NCBI GenBank assembly: GCA_000716465.1
Contig: JNWL01000005.1
Span: 124,001-188,000, forward strand
Origin: Streptomyces bikiniensis
Lineage (GTDB): Bacteria; Actinomycetota; Actinomycetes; Streptomycetales; Streptomycetaceae
Direction of reading: 5' to 3'
DNA: 64,000 bases
Shown: one piece after another, positions 53,174-61,457 of the stretch
Layout: each line of letters begins with the position of its first letter
Numbering within the stretch: the stretch's first letter is position 1
Translations under genes and position numbers: made by a program
The notes under the pieces: generated by a model
What the model was told of the DNA's origin: nothing
The model's input: the letters and a program-made list of their open reading frames with translations, nothing else
Database searches by the model: none

Positions 53174-53422
53174 ATGGCTCACACGACCCGCATCACGGTC
53201 ACTCTGCCCACCGAGCAAATGGCGGAGCTGAAGAGGCTCACGGACAACGTCTCCGGCTACGTCGCGGAGGCGGTCGCCCGCCAGATCAGACACCAGCTGC
53301 TCGGTGAGGAGCTGCGCCGCTACGAGGAGGAGCACGGCGCGTTCACCGACGAGGAACTGGCCGCGGCCCAGGCCAGAATCTTCGGCACGGCCGAGCACGA
53401 GGAGTCGGCGAGCGCCGCGTGA
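53174..53422 (+). CDS. VapB-like ribbon-helix-helix antitoxin
   Basis: 82 residues from ATG at 53174 (in-frame starts at 53126 and 53144 are possible). TRITVTLPTEQMAELKRLTD then NVSGYVAEAVARQ is a ribbon-helix-helix DNA-binding domain; the acidic C-terminus (EEHGAFTDEELAAAQARIFG) would wrap the toxin. The stop overlaps the toxin start (GTGA at 53419-53422), the normal antitoxin-toxin coupling. It should repress its own promoter. Confidence 0.82.
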   Translation: MAHTTRITVTLPTEQMAELKRLTDNVSGYVAEAVARQIRHQLLGEELRRYEEEHGAFTDEELAAAQARIFGTAEHEESASAA

Positions 53423-53820
53423 ACCACCGCATCGAGACCGTCGTACTGGACTCCGAAGGGCTGTCCGCCTGGATCGCGCGGGACCGGACCGTGCTCGCGA
53501 TGATCCGGTCTTTCCATTCGATGGCAGCCGATCTCGTGATCTGCGCCAACACCATCGTGGAAGTCATGCACGCCCGCGTGAACACCGCCCGACTGAACTG
53601 GGTGCTCTCGCAGGTCAAGGTGGAAGCGGTGACCGAGCAGGCGGCCAGAGCCGCCGCCGGCCTGCTCGAAGAGGCCGGTCTGCACGGCCACAAGTACGCG
53701 ATCGATGCCACCGTCGCCGAACTCGCGCTCCGCCGGCCAGGCCCGGTGGCCGTGCTCACCTCGGACATCGACGACATGGCCAAGCTGTGCGGGAGTCACG
53801 TCCGACTCATCGCGCTCTGA
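53419..53820 (+). CDS. VapC-like PIN-domain toxin
   Basis: 133 residues from GTG at 53419. The PIN acidic residues are in place: Asp in VVLDSEGLSAW (D11), Glu in NTIVEVMHA, Asp in YAIDATVAELAL and Asp in VLTSDIDDMAKL. VapC toxins are Mg-dependent RNases that cleave tRNA or rRNA. The pair lies directly before the second att-like junction, where it could stabilise the element. Confidence 0.85.
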   Translation: MNHRIETVVLDSEGLSAWIARDRTVLAMIRSFHSMAADLVICANTIVEVMHARVNTARLNWVLSQVKVEAVTEQAARAAAGLLEEAGLHGHKYAIDATVAELALRRPGPVAVLTSDIDDMAKLCGSHVRLIAL

Positions 53821-53872
53821 TCCGCTTCGGTCGGGACCAAGCGGTCCGGCATACGTCTTCCCAGGTCAGGCT

Positions 53873-53915
53873 GCGATAGGTGAACAAGGCTTGACCGACG
53901 TCACGAGCGTACCCA
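53873..53915. other. Second attR-like junction
   Basis: GGTGAACAAGGCTTGACC followed by GACGTCACGAGCGTACCC repeats the attR layout at 51220-51262, including about 15 further related bases upstream (CCAGGTCAG...). The crossover GA would be 53897-53898. It has no second attL partner in the window. Confidence 0.7.
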
Positions 53916-54111
53916 AGCGCATGCTCTGCGTTGCTGACGCTGCCGCCGTCAGCGTCGGGATCGCCCCGAACCACGGACCGTCCCGGAACGACCGCCACGA
54001 CAGGTGGTCGTAGGTGTACGCGGCATGGAACCCGAGGTCTTCGGCCCGCCGCCAGATGTGCCGACCCCGGCTCCATCGGTGGACGGGAAGGATTACCGTA
54101 CTCAGTCGCAT
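53897..54111 (-). pseudogene. 5' fragment 2 of the LLM oxidoreductase target gene
   Basis: From ATG at 54109-54111 it reads MRLSTVILPVHRWSRGRHIW and AAYTYDHLSWRSFRDGPWFG to RLGTLVTS, then the attP-derived VKPCSPIAA and a stop at 53866. It is related to but distinct from fragments 1 and 3. Confidence 0.88.
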
Positions 54112-54223
54112 GCCTGCGACCCTATGCGTCGGTGACTGCGGGCAACAGAGCGCCACACTCCCGGTCGGGGCTGCGGCGGTCCCGTGGTGCGCGTGTGCGC
54201 TCCGGAGCGGTGGGCGGCACCCT

Positions 54224-54586
54224 TCAGCTCTCGCAGTAGCGTGCGAAGACGCGGGCGCGCTCCTGCTCCCAGGTCCATTCCGCGTGCGTCCGGTGGAACG
54301 GAGCCCCGTTCGCCAGCTCGAAGAACTGGCCGGCGGGCCTGCCGGTCGCCTTGAGGATCACGATGGCGGAGAGCATGGGATCAGTCCCCTTGCTGTCCCG
54401 CCGGCAGGCGTCACCGAGGAGCTGGCTGATGATCGGGCCGCGATAGTGGACGTTGTGCCCCTGGGCCTTCAGCTCTTCACTGAGGGACTTGTACCAGCCG
54501 TCGGTACGGCCCTCCCGCGCCCAACGCCGGAGGATCTCCATCGTCTCGTCCAGCGCTGCCAGGTACTCGGTGTCGCCCTGTCGCAT
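54224..54586 (-). CDS. Hypothetical protein of the second cargo block
   Basis: 120 residues from ATG at 54584-54586 (a longer frame to 54793 overlaps the CcbP remnant and is unlikely). MRQGDTEYLAALDETMEILR and DGWYKSLSEELKAQGHNVHY followed by RGPIISQLLGDA look like a compact helical protein, possibly a winged helix. No family recognised. The gene has no counterpart in the first cargo block. Confidence 0.55.
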   Translation of the reverse strand: MRQGDTEYLAALDETMEILRRWAREGRTDGWYKSLSEELKAQGHNVHYRGPIISQLLGDACRRDSKGTDPMLSAIVILKATGRPAGQFFELANGAPFHRTHAEWTWEQERARVFARYCES

Positions 54587-54743
54587 CCGAACCTCCCACG
54601 TCCTCAATGGACTTACACCGTATCCGGCAACGGCCCGCGTCGGCGCGGGCCGCAGGCCACTGTGCGTCCTCGTCGCTCCGGGGCGAGGCACCAGTGGCGT
54701 CGTTGCCGCCCGGTGTCGCCCTGGGGGCCGCTGGCGTTGCCTC

Positions 54744-55054
54744 ATGGACGGGTGGGACACAGCCGCGCCTGAGGCCATGATCGAAGAGGCCACCGTCGAC
54801 GCCTACACCGAAGACGAGCAGTCGACCGGTCTGTTCACACTGCTTGAAGAGCACCTGGCCTCGCCCTTCACCACCGCCGTTCTCGGCGTCGAGGTGATCG
54901 TGCGCGGCATCGACCTCACGCCAGACGGCAGGATCGTCGCCATGTGCACTGGCGGCCGGGTTCGGCAGTCGATCGGAATCCTGGAGCTGTCTTTGCCCAG
55001 CCCGCTCCCGAGGGCGCGGAGTGGACCGAGGCGTACCGTCACTGGGCCGGTTGA
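54744..55054 (+). pseudogene. Frameshifted CcbP-like paralogue
   Basis: EEATVDAYTEDEQSTGLFTL matches the gene at 51557-51868 to SIGILELSLPSP. One base is then missing at about 55003-55010, and the expected end (PEGAEWTEAYRHWAG, stop at 55052) lies in another frame. The gene is broken at its 3' end only. Confidence 0.75.
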
Positions 55055-55077
55055 GGCCGGACACCTCTCACTCCACA

Positions 55078-55410
55078 CGGAACCGGCTCGTCGGTGAGGA
55101 ACTGCGCCGCTACGAGGAGGAACACGGCGCGTTCACTGACGAGGAGCTGGCTGCGGCCCAGACCAGGGTCTCGGGCACGGCCGATGAACCGGATCCTTCC
55201 CGGGGCAAGGTGGAAGCGGTGACCGAGCAGACGGTCAGAGCCGCCACCGGCCTGCTGGAAGAGGCCGGCCTGCACGGCCACAAGCACGCGATCGATGCCA
55301 CCGTCGCCGAGCTCGCGCTCCGCCGGCCAGGCCCGGTGGCCGTGCTTACGTCGGACGTCGACGACATGGCCAAGCTGCGCGGTAACCGCGTCCGGCTCAT
55401 CGCGATCTGA
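55078..55410 (+). pseudogene. Fused remnant of a second VapBC pair
   Basis: The frame reads VGEELRRYEEEHGAFTDEEL (antitoxin C-terminus), then, after DEPDPSRG, KVEAVTEQTVRAATGLLEEA to VLTSDVDDMAKLRGNRVRLI (toxin C-terminus). The antitoxin DNA-binding domain and the first half of the PIN domain are deleted. The join is in frame, but no start codon with a ribosome site is visible. Confidence 0.8.
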
Positions 55411-55457
55411 TCTGCTCCGGGCGGGACCAAGATGCCCCTGACGCACGACTTCCCGGA

Positions 55458-55574
55458 TCAGACGTGGTCGTAGGGGTGAGCGGTGTGGAAGCCCGGCTCC
55501 TTGGCGCGCCGCCACTTCGCGCGGCCTCCCTCGTGCCAGCGGTCGATCGGCAGGAGCACAGTGCTCAGTCGCAT
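55458..55574 (-). pseudogene. 5' fragment 3 of the LLM oxidoreductase target gene
   Basis: From ATG at 55572-55574 it reads MRLSTVLLPIDRWHEGGRAK then WRRAKEPGFHTAHPYDHV and a stop. It is the fragment closest to the intact element copy in residues 12-20 and is probably the original chromosomal 5' end, now truncated at residue 38 by a deletion that also removed a third att junction. Confidence 0.8.
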
Positions 55575-55584
55575 GGGGACGACC

Positions 55585-56457
55585 CTACGAGAGGCCGAGC
55601 AGCCGCCGCATCGACTCCGCCGCGCGGACGGCCGCGTCGCCGCAGCAGTTGTTGAAGAGGACGTGGACCTCCCGCGTCCGCTCGGCCGTCTCCCGGACGC
55701 GCGGGATCCACTCCGAGAGCTCCTCGGAGGTGTAGTCGTGGCGGAACCTCTCCTCCTTGGTCCCCGTGCCCCAGGCGGTGTTGCGGCCGTGGAAGCGCAC
55801 CAGGGCGAGGTCCGGGGAGGTGACCCGTACGACCGGCGGCACGGACGTGGGCAGCGTCTGCGTCATGTCCACGGCCACGGCGGCCGCGTCCAGCTCCGTC
55901 AGCAGGGCGGTCGTCGCGTCGGCGTTCTCCTCGTGCCACCAGCCCGGGTTCCGGAACTCCACGGCCACCGGCCATCCGGCGGCCCGCTCCCGGCACCGGC
56001 GCAGGAACTCCACCGCCGGCGCTCCCGGTACGAGCCGGTGCGGGAACTGGAACAGCAGCGTCCCCAGGCGGTCGGCCTCGCGCAGCGGTTCGAGGGCCGC
56101 GCTGTACCGCGTCCACACCTCGTCGAGCAGCCCGGGATCGACGCCCTCCCGCCCCCGCTGCCGCGCGAAGGCCGGGCGGAGGTCGGCGGGCAGCGCCTCC
56201 GGTCGGGTCGGATGACCGGTGAGCAGCGAGAACGCCTTCACGTCGAAGCGGAAGTCCTCGGGGGTGCGCTCGGCCCACAGCAGGCTGTTGCGGGTGCTGG
56301 GCAGGCCGTAGTACGTGGAGTCGACCTCCACCACCGGGAACCGCGTGGCGTAGTACCGCAGTCTGCCCTCCGCGTCGCGCTGCCCCTTCGGATACCAGCC
56401 GCCGGCCACCAGCGCCTTGTCCGTCCACGAGCAGGTTCCGACCCGGATCTCTCCCAT
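55585..56457 (-). CDS. DUF72 family protein
   Basis: 290 residues from ATG at 56455-56457. IRVGTCSWTDKALVAGGWYP, VVEVDSTYYGLPSTRNSLLW, FRFDVKAFSLLTGH and VRFHGRNTAWG are the standard DUF72 (YecE-like) TIM-barrel blocks. The biochemical role is unknown. The stop lies 11 bases from fragment 3 of the oxidoreductase, so this is the first intact core gene right of the mobile region. Confidence 0.88.
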   Translation of the reverse strand: MGEIRVGTCSWTDKALVAGGWYPKGQRDAEGRLRYYATRFPVVEVDSTYYGLPSTRNSLLWAERTPEDFRFDVKAFSLLTGHPTRPEALPADLRPAFARQRGREGVDPGLLDEVWTRYSAALEPLREADRLGTLLFQFPHRLVPGAPAVEFLRRCRERAAGWPVAVEFRNPGWWHEENADATTALLTELDAAAVAVDMTQTLPTSVPPVVRVTSPDLALVRFHGRNTAWGTGTKEERFRHDYTSEELSEWIPRVRETAERTREVHVLFNNCCGDAAVRAAESMRRLLGLS

Positions 56458-56507
56458 CCGCCCAGTGTTCCCCGGGACCGGCGGGGGATGCGTCCGGCAC
56501 GCGGGCC

Positions 56508-56580
56508 GCCCGGTCCGCGTGGGGCGCCCGGTCTGCGTGGGGCGCTCGGTCTACGTGGGGCGCTCGGTCCGCGCCGGGGC
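56508..56580. repeat. 18-base tandem repeats between DUF72 and kptA
   Basis: About four units of the form CGGTCTGCGTGGGGCGCT (with C/T and A/G variation) follow each other. They would encode RPVRVG/RPVCVG/RSVYVG on the plus strand, but there is no supporting start. The DNA lies upstream of DUF72 and downstream of kptA, both on the minus strand. Confidence 0.65.
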
Positions 56581-56647
56581 GTCCGAGGGGGCGTCGGCGG
56601 AGACGTCGGCGGGGGTGTCGGCGGGGCCGGGATGGGGAGGGGCGGGT

Positions 56648-57190
56648 TCAGGACGGGAGGCGGAGGAACTCCGGCGGAACGGTGTCGGTCAGCCAGACCC
56701 CGTTGGCGCTGACGTGGAAGACGTGCCCGGCCCGGTGCATGGCGCCGGCGTCGACGCTCAGGACGACCGGTCGGCCCCGGCGGGCGCCGACCCGGGTCGC
56801 GGTCTCCCGGTCGGGGGAGAGGTGCACGTGGTGGCGGGCCATGGGCCGCAGCCCCTCCGCCCGGATGGAGGGGAGCCGGCCCGCGACCGTGCCGTGGTAG
56901 AGGTACGCGGGCGGTTCGGCGGCCGGCAGGTCCAGGTCCACCTGGACGGTGTGGCCCTGGCTGGCGCGGATGCGGGTGCCCTCGATCGCGAAGCGCTTCT
57001 TGTCGTTGGTCGCGACGACGTGGTCGAGTTCCTCGCGGGAGATCGGGAAACCGTGCTCCGCGGCGGCGCGGAGCAGCGCGTCGATCTCGGTCCAGCCCTG
57101 CGCGTCGAGGGCCAGCCCGATGCGCTCGGGCTGGTGGCGCAGATGCTTGGAGAGGTACTTGGAGACCTTCACCGTGCGACGTTCGTCCAT
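56648..57190 (-). CDS. kptA: RNA 2'-phosphotransferase KptA/Tpt1
   Basis: 180 residues from ATG at 57188-57190 (an ATG at 57208 is also possible). KVSKYLSKHLRHQPERIGLA, RIRASQGHTVQVD, YLYHGT and MARHHVHLSPD are the Tpt1 signature blocks, including the R-x-x-x-R NAD-binding and catalytic residues. The yeast enzyme removes the 2'-phosphate at tRNA splice junctions using NAD+; the bacterial substrate is not known. It is monocistronic. Confidence 0.92.
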   Translation of the reverse strand: MDERRTVKVSKYLSKHLRHQPERIGLALDAQGWTEIDALLRAAAEHGFPISREELDHVVATNDKKRFAIEGTRIRASQGHTVQVDLDLPAAEPPAYLYHGTVAGRLPSIRAEGLRPMARHHVHLSPDRETATRVGARRGRPVVLSVDAGAMHRAGHVFHVSANGVWLTDTVPPEFLRLPS

Positions 57191-57263
57191 GGGTGATCGT
57201 GAGGTCATCCGGTCAGGATGCCGGAGCCCGCTCCACCCCCGCCAATGCTTTTCGACGATTTCC

Positions 57264-57329
57264 GGTGGACAGGTTTGATCCACAGTCAAGCCTACTTATC
57301 CACAGGGTGATTGGCCTTTCTGTGGACAA
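57264..57329. promoter_or_regulatory. Cluster of DnaA-box-like sequences
   Basis: TTATCCACA (57296-57304, plus strand) and TGTGGACAA (57321-57329, i.e. TTGTCCACA on the minus strand) are perfect boxes. TGATCCACA (57276-57284) and GGTGGACAG (57264-57272) are near matches. Four sites in 66 bases in the kptA-MerR gap are more than chance would give in such GC-rich DNA. Confidence 0.6.
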
Positions 57330-57342
57330 CAAGGCCTTCAAT

Positions 57343-58311
57343 TCAAGGCAATTGACCCCTTTGATCATCTACGCAACTTTCGTGATGGCGCGAGGAGAGG
57401 GCGTCCAACGTCCTCTTGTGGACCTCCCGTTCCGTGGCGGCCGTGACGAAGGCCGCCACTCCTTCCGCCCCGACCAGGCCCTGCACGGCTCGGACCGTCC
57501 CGGCGGGCAGCGCCACCGGGCGCGGCTCGTCGTCCTGCGCGGGCGGCGCGTCCGGCGACAGGTGGATCTGGAGGTGCCGGGTGGCGAACAGGCGCATGGC
57601 GCGCGCCAGTTCGGCATCCACCGTCTGCTGGGCGAGCGGCCTGAGCCGCCGTACCATCGCCGCCGCCTCGGCCGCGTCCGCGTCCGTCGGCGGGCGGTGC
57701 TCCAGATAGCGGGCGAAGACGTACTCGGTCGTGAACTCCAGGAACCGGGAGGCGATGTGCTCCACCTGCCCCCGCAGTTCCTTCAGGTGCCCGGTGATCG
57801 CCGTCAGCGGCACCCCGGCCGCGTACAGCTCGGCCGCCACCGCCAGCTCCTGGGGGCTCGGTACGAGGTACTCCTCCGCCTCCCGGTCCGGGATCCGCTC
57901 CAGCACGCCCAGCTCCACCGCCTCCCGGATGGCCTCCTCGTCCGGCGTGCCGCCGAAGCGGGCGTCCAGCTCCGCGCGCGATATCCGGGCCGCCTCTTCG
58001 TCCGTCCACGGCCCGTGGACCTCCGCGACCAGACCGAGCACGCCACCGAGCCCCCGACCGGTGTCCCACGCCTCCAGGAGCTCCTTGATCGAGGCCAGGG
58101 TGTAGCCCCGGTCGAGGAGGTCGGCGATCCGCCGGAGCCGCGCGAGGTGCGCGTCCCCGTAGACGTTCGCCCTGCCCCGCCGTTCCGGACGGGGCAGCAG
58201 ACCGCGGTCCTGGTAGGCGCGGATCGTCCGGACCGTGGCCCCGCTGAGACGGGCGAGGTCCTCGATCCGGTACTCCGGCTGTGCTGACTGCTCGGTCAAA
58301 CCCGCTCCCAC
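57343..58311 (-). CDS. MerR family transcriptional regulator
   Basis: 322 residues from GTG at 58309-58311; a TTG at 58299 has a better placed GGAG and may be the true start. YRIEDLARLSGATVRTIRAY then QDRGLLPRPERRGRANVYGD is the MerR winged HTH (about 14-60). It has a long C-terminal helical part (about 80-300) instead of metal-binding cysteines, so it probably senses an organic ligand or partner. It is transcribed toward the DnaA-box cluster. No target gene is obvious. Confidence 0.87.
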   Translation of the reverse strand: MGAGLTEQSAQPEYRIEDLARLSGATVRTIRAYQDRGLLPRPERRGRANVYGDAHLARLRRIADLLDRGYTLASIKELLEAWDTGRGLGGVLGLVAEVHGPWTDEEAARISRAELDARFGGTPDEEAIREAVELGVLERIPDREAEEYLVPSPQELAVAAELYAAGVPLTAITGHLKELRGQVEHIASRFLEFTTEYVFARYLEHRPPTDADAAEAAAMVRRLRPLAQQTVDAELARAMRLFATRHLQIHLSPDAPPAQDDEPRPVALPAGTVRAVQGLVGAEGVAAFVTAATEREVHKRTLDALSSRHHESCVDDQRGQLP

Positions 58312-58544
58312 CGACCGCTTCCACCACCCCGCCGCCGCGGGATCCGTCCTGCGAGGGATCGTACGACCGCCGCTCCCCGACCCGCGCCGCCCCGGCCCTC
58401 GCCGACCTCCTACGCCGCCGACCCTCTACGCCGCCGTCTTTCTACGGCACCTTCTCCCTGTCCCTGCGTCGCCGCCCCCTGTCTCTACGTCGCCGTCTCC
58501 CTGTGCCTACGTCGCCGTCGCCCTATGCCTACGCCGTCGTCTCC

Positions 58545-60335
58545 CTATGCCGGCGGCTGCCACCGCGCGAGGGCCCGCAGGGCGCCCGGGCTCAGCCGGG
58601 ACAGGAGGCGGGCGCCCCGGGCCTCGGGGGTCACCGGCACGACGGCCCGGTCGTGCAGGACGGCCCCCAGGATCGCGTCCGCGACCTTCTCCGGCGGGTA
58701 GTTCCGCAGCCCGTACAGCCGGGACGCCTTCTTCTGCCGCCGCTTCTCCTCCGCCGCGTCCGACACCCCGGCGAACCGCGTGGTCGCCGTGATGTTGGTG
58801 TTGACGATGCCGGGGCATATCGCGGACACCCCGATGCCCTGCCCGGCCAGTTCGGCGCGCAGGCACTCGCTGAGCATCAGCACCGCCGCCTTCGACGTGC
58901 TGTACGCGGGCAGGGCCCGGGAGGGCTGGAACGCCGCCGCGGACGCGGTGTTCACGATGTGGCCCCCCTGGCCCCGTGCGACCATCCGCGCCCCGAAGTG
59001 CCGGCACCCGTGGATCACGCCCCACAGGTTGACGTCCAGGACCCGCGCCCACTCCTCGCTCGACGTCTCGAAGAAGGATCCCGCGAGCCCGATGCCCGCG
59101 TTGTTGACCAGGACGTCGACGACCCCGTACTCGTCCTCCACCTTGGCGGCCAGCTTCTCCACCGCCTGCTCGTCGGAGACGTCGACGGCTTCGCCCCAGG
59201 CCTCCGGAGCACCGATCAGCCGCGCCATCTCCGCCGTACGGACCGCCCCCTCGGCATCCCGGTCCACGGCCACGACCCGGGCGCCGGCCTCCGCGAACGC
59301 GAAGGCGGTGGCCCGCCCGATGCCGCTGGCCGCCCCGGTCACCAGGACGAGCTGCCCGCCGAACCGCTCCGCGTACTCCGGCCGCACCCCGCTCTTCACC
59401 GACGCCGCGACCTGCTTCGGCGCCCCGGCCACCGGCTCCTCGTGGGCCCGGACGAACTCGGTGATCCAGGAGGACAGCTGGTCCGGCCGGGTGCGGGGCA
59501 CCCAGTGCTTGGCGGGCAGGGTGCGCCGGGTCAGTCGCGGCACCCAGGCGCCCAGGTCGTCGTAGAGCCGGTCGGAGAGGAAGGCGTCACCGGTCGGCAC
59601 GATCAGCTGCACGGGCGCGTGCGCGTACGCGTCGGGGCGCGGCCGGGAGAGCCTGGCCCGGACGTTGTCCCGGTAGAGCCAGGCCCCGTGCGCCGCGTCG
59701 TCCGGCAGCGAGGACGTCGGGTAGTCGCCGGCCGGGACCTTCTCCACCCGCTCCAGGATCCGCGGCCAGCGCTTGCCGAGCGGCCCGCGCCAGGCCAGCT
59801 CCGGCAGCACGGGGGTGTGGAGCATGTACACGTACCAGGACTTGGCGCCCTGGCCGAGGAGCTGGCCGACCCGGCGCGGGGTGGGCCGGTTCATCCGCCG
59901 CTTGATCCAGTGCCCGAAGTGGTCGAGGGAGGGCCCGGACATCGAGGTGAAGGAGGCGATCCGGCCCTCGGTGCGCGGCACGGTCGCGAACTCCCAGCCC
60001 TGCACCGAGCCCCAGTCGTGGCCGACGAGGTGGACCGGCCGGTCCGGGCTGACGGCGTCGGCGACCGCCAGGAAGTCGTCCGTCAGCTTCTCCAGGGTGA
60101 AGCCGCCGCGCAGCGGTACGGGCGCCGTCGACCGGCCGTGGCCCCGGACGTCGTACAGCACCACGTGGAACTCCTCGGCCAGCCGGACCGCGACCTCCGA
60201 CCACACCTCCTTGGAGTCCGGGTAGCCGTGCACGAGCAGGACGGTCGGCCGGCCCGTCTCGCCGAGCTCGGCGACGCACAGCTCGATCCCGCCCGTACGG
60301 ACCCGGCGCTCCCGGGCCCCCTTGAGCTCCGTCAT
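58545..60335 (-). CDS. Fused alpha/beta-hydrolase and short-chain dehydrogenase
   Basis: 596 residues from ATG at 60333-60335. The N-terminal domain (about 1-290) is an epoxide-hydrolase-type alpha/beta hydrolase: VLLVHGYPDSKEVW, then HLVGHDWGSVQGWE with the nucleophile Asp. The C-terminal domain (about 315-596) is a classical SDR: LVTGAASGIGRATAFAFAEA for NAD(P), VDVLVNNAGIGLAG and the catalytic YSTSK. Such fusions are known in actinobacteria; the substrate is unknown, though lipid or xenobiotic epoxides are plausible. Its start overlaps the M24-type gene stop by 4 bases (ATGA), so both form one operon. Confidence 0.87.
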   Translation of the reverse strand: MTELKGARERRVRTGGIELCVAELGETGRPTVLLVHGYPDSKEVWSEVAVRLAEEFHVVLYDVRGHGRSTAPVPLRGGFTLEKLTDDFLAVADAVSPDRPVHLVGHDWGSVQGWEFATVPRTEGRIASFTSMSGPSLDHFGHWIKRRMNRPTPRRVGQLLGQGAKSWYVYMLHTPVLPELAWRGPLGKRWPRILERVEKVPAGDYPTSSLPDDAAHGAWLYRDNVRARLSRPRPDAYAHAPVQLIVPTGDAFLSDRLYDDLGAWVPRLTRRTLPAKHWVPRTRPDQLSSWITEFVRAHEEPVAGAPKQVAASVKSGVRPEYAERFGGQLVLVTGAASGIGRATAFAFAEAGARVVAVDRDAEGAVRTAEMARLIGAPEAWGEAVDVSDEQAVEKLAAKVEDEYGVVDVLVNNAGIGLAGSFFETSSEEWARVLDVNLWGVIHGCRHFGARMVARGQGGHIVNTASAAAFQPSRALPAYSTSKAAVLMLSECLRAELAGQGIGVSAICPGIVNTNITATTRFAGVSDAAEEKRRQKKASRLYGLRNYPPEKVADAILGAVLHDRAVVPVTPEARGARLLSRLSPGALRALARWQPPA

Positions 60336-61180
60336 CAGACCGCTCCCTCGTTCCAGCGCCGCACGTGCGGCAGATCGTCGTCCAGCCAGAACGCGCTCTG
60401 CTCGGGGTCCCGGGAGTCGGTGACGACCAGGATCTCCTCGAACTTCGCGCCCGTACCCCGGAACCCGAGGTGCGGCTCGACCGCCCACAGCCCGGGCGTG
60501 GGCGGGTGGTCGGAGAACTTGTACGGCGACCAGAGCGGCGACCAGCCGTCCCGGTGCCCGTGCAGGGCGTCGCTCGCCAGGCCCTTGAGCGCCCGGGTGC
60601 CGAAGCCGAAGAGCGTCGGCGACCAGCGGCGCTCCCGCACCCGGTCGATCTTGTGGGCGATGACGCCGAAGGGGTAGGCCCGGTGCCGGTTCGCGTACCC
60701 CTGGCGGACCATGAGCCGGTCCACGTCCTCGTATATCTCGCGCAGCGTGCGGCGCTCGCGCACCTCGCGCAGGATCAGCTCGCGGTGGGCCGCGAGGTCG
60801 GCGAGCAACCTGTCGTGCAGGGGATCGAGGCCGAGGCAGCCGCTGTAACCGATGTCGGCCGTGTACCCCTTGTACACCGGGGCCATGTCGAGGATGAACG
60901 GCATCCCCGCCTCCAGGCGCCGGTCCGTGGGGAAGAACTGGAGCGGGACCCTGAAGTCCACGAAGGCCGTGCGGTCCCCGAACCAGGCGAACGGCCGGTG
61001 GAACCAGTCCCGTACTCCCCGTTCGTGCAGCCACTCCCGCTGCATCCGGGCGGCCTCGCGCTCGGTCACGCCCGGCTTCAGCTGCGCCGCGACGGCTTCC
61101 GCACACGCGTAGGAGAGCCGCTGCACTTCCCTGAATCCCCGTAGCTCCGAGGAGAGTTCACCTGCCACCGCCGTCGCCAT
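60335..61180 (-). CDS. M24 family metallopeptidase-like protein (Xaa-Pro/creatinase fold)
   Basis: 281 residues from ATG at 61178-61180 (GGGGGACGGGGG upstream). The pita-bread fold is visible: ILDMAPVYKGYTADIGYSGC (two metal Asp), HRAYPFGVIAHKIDR (His region) and WAVEPHLGFRGTGAKFEEIL (two metal Glu). It may be a peptidase or a non-peptidase member such as creatinase. It is first in an operon with the fused hydrolase-SDR. Confidence 0.8.
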   Translation of the reverse strand: MATAVAGELSSELRGFREVQRLSYACAEAVAAQLKPGVTEREAARMQREWLHERGVRDWFHRPFAWFGDRTAFVDFRVPLQFFPTDRRLEAGMPFILDMAPVYKGYTADIGYSGCLGLDPLHDRLLADLAAHRELILREVRERRTLREIYEDVDRLMVRQGYANRHRAYPFGVIAHKIDRVRERRWSPTLFGFGTRALKGLASDALHGHRDGWSPLWSPYKFSDHPPTPGLWAVEPHLGFRGTGAKFEEILVVTDSRDPEQSAFWLDDDLPHVRRWNEGAV

Positions 61181-61228
61181 GCCGCCCCCGTCCCCCGTGA
61201 GCGCCCGGCTGCGCTCCGCGTTCGTAAC

Positions 61229-61250
61229 TTGACATCGATGAATGTGACAA
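61229..61250. promoter_or_regulatory. Imperfect palindrome upstream of the M24/hydrolase-SDR operon
   Basis: TTGACAT and ATGTGACAA flank a CGATGA spacer (61229-61250), 49 bases upstream of the M24 start. This AT-rich palindrome stands out in GC-rich DNA and resembles a TetR-type operator. No TetR gene is adjacent. Confidence 0.4.
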
Positions 61251-61457
61251 TGCTCGGCGGCTGAGTCAAGGGGGCGGACGGCGGCCTGTGGAAAAGTCCG
61301 ACGGAAGCCCGCCCGCGGCCACCCGGACGTGCGATGGGCGGTCACGGGGGCGACGACTTTCGTCGTTCCGCCCCTACTGGCTTGTACTCCTGTAGTCGGA
61401 CAGAGATCGAGCCGTTGGTCTGACGACGCCTGTGGCGCACACCACTACCTTCGGAGC

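Noticed and set aside
58281..60677. 798-residue plus-strand frame
   Set aside because: It lies antisense to the clear hydrolase-SDR gene and has compositional sequence only.
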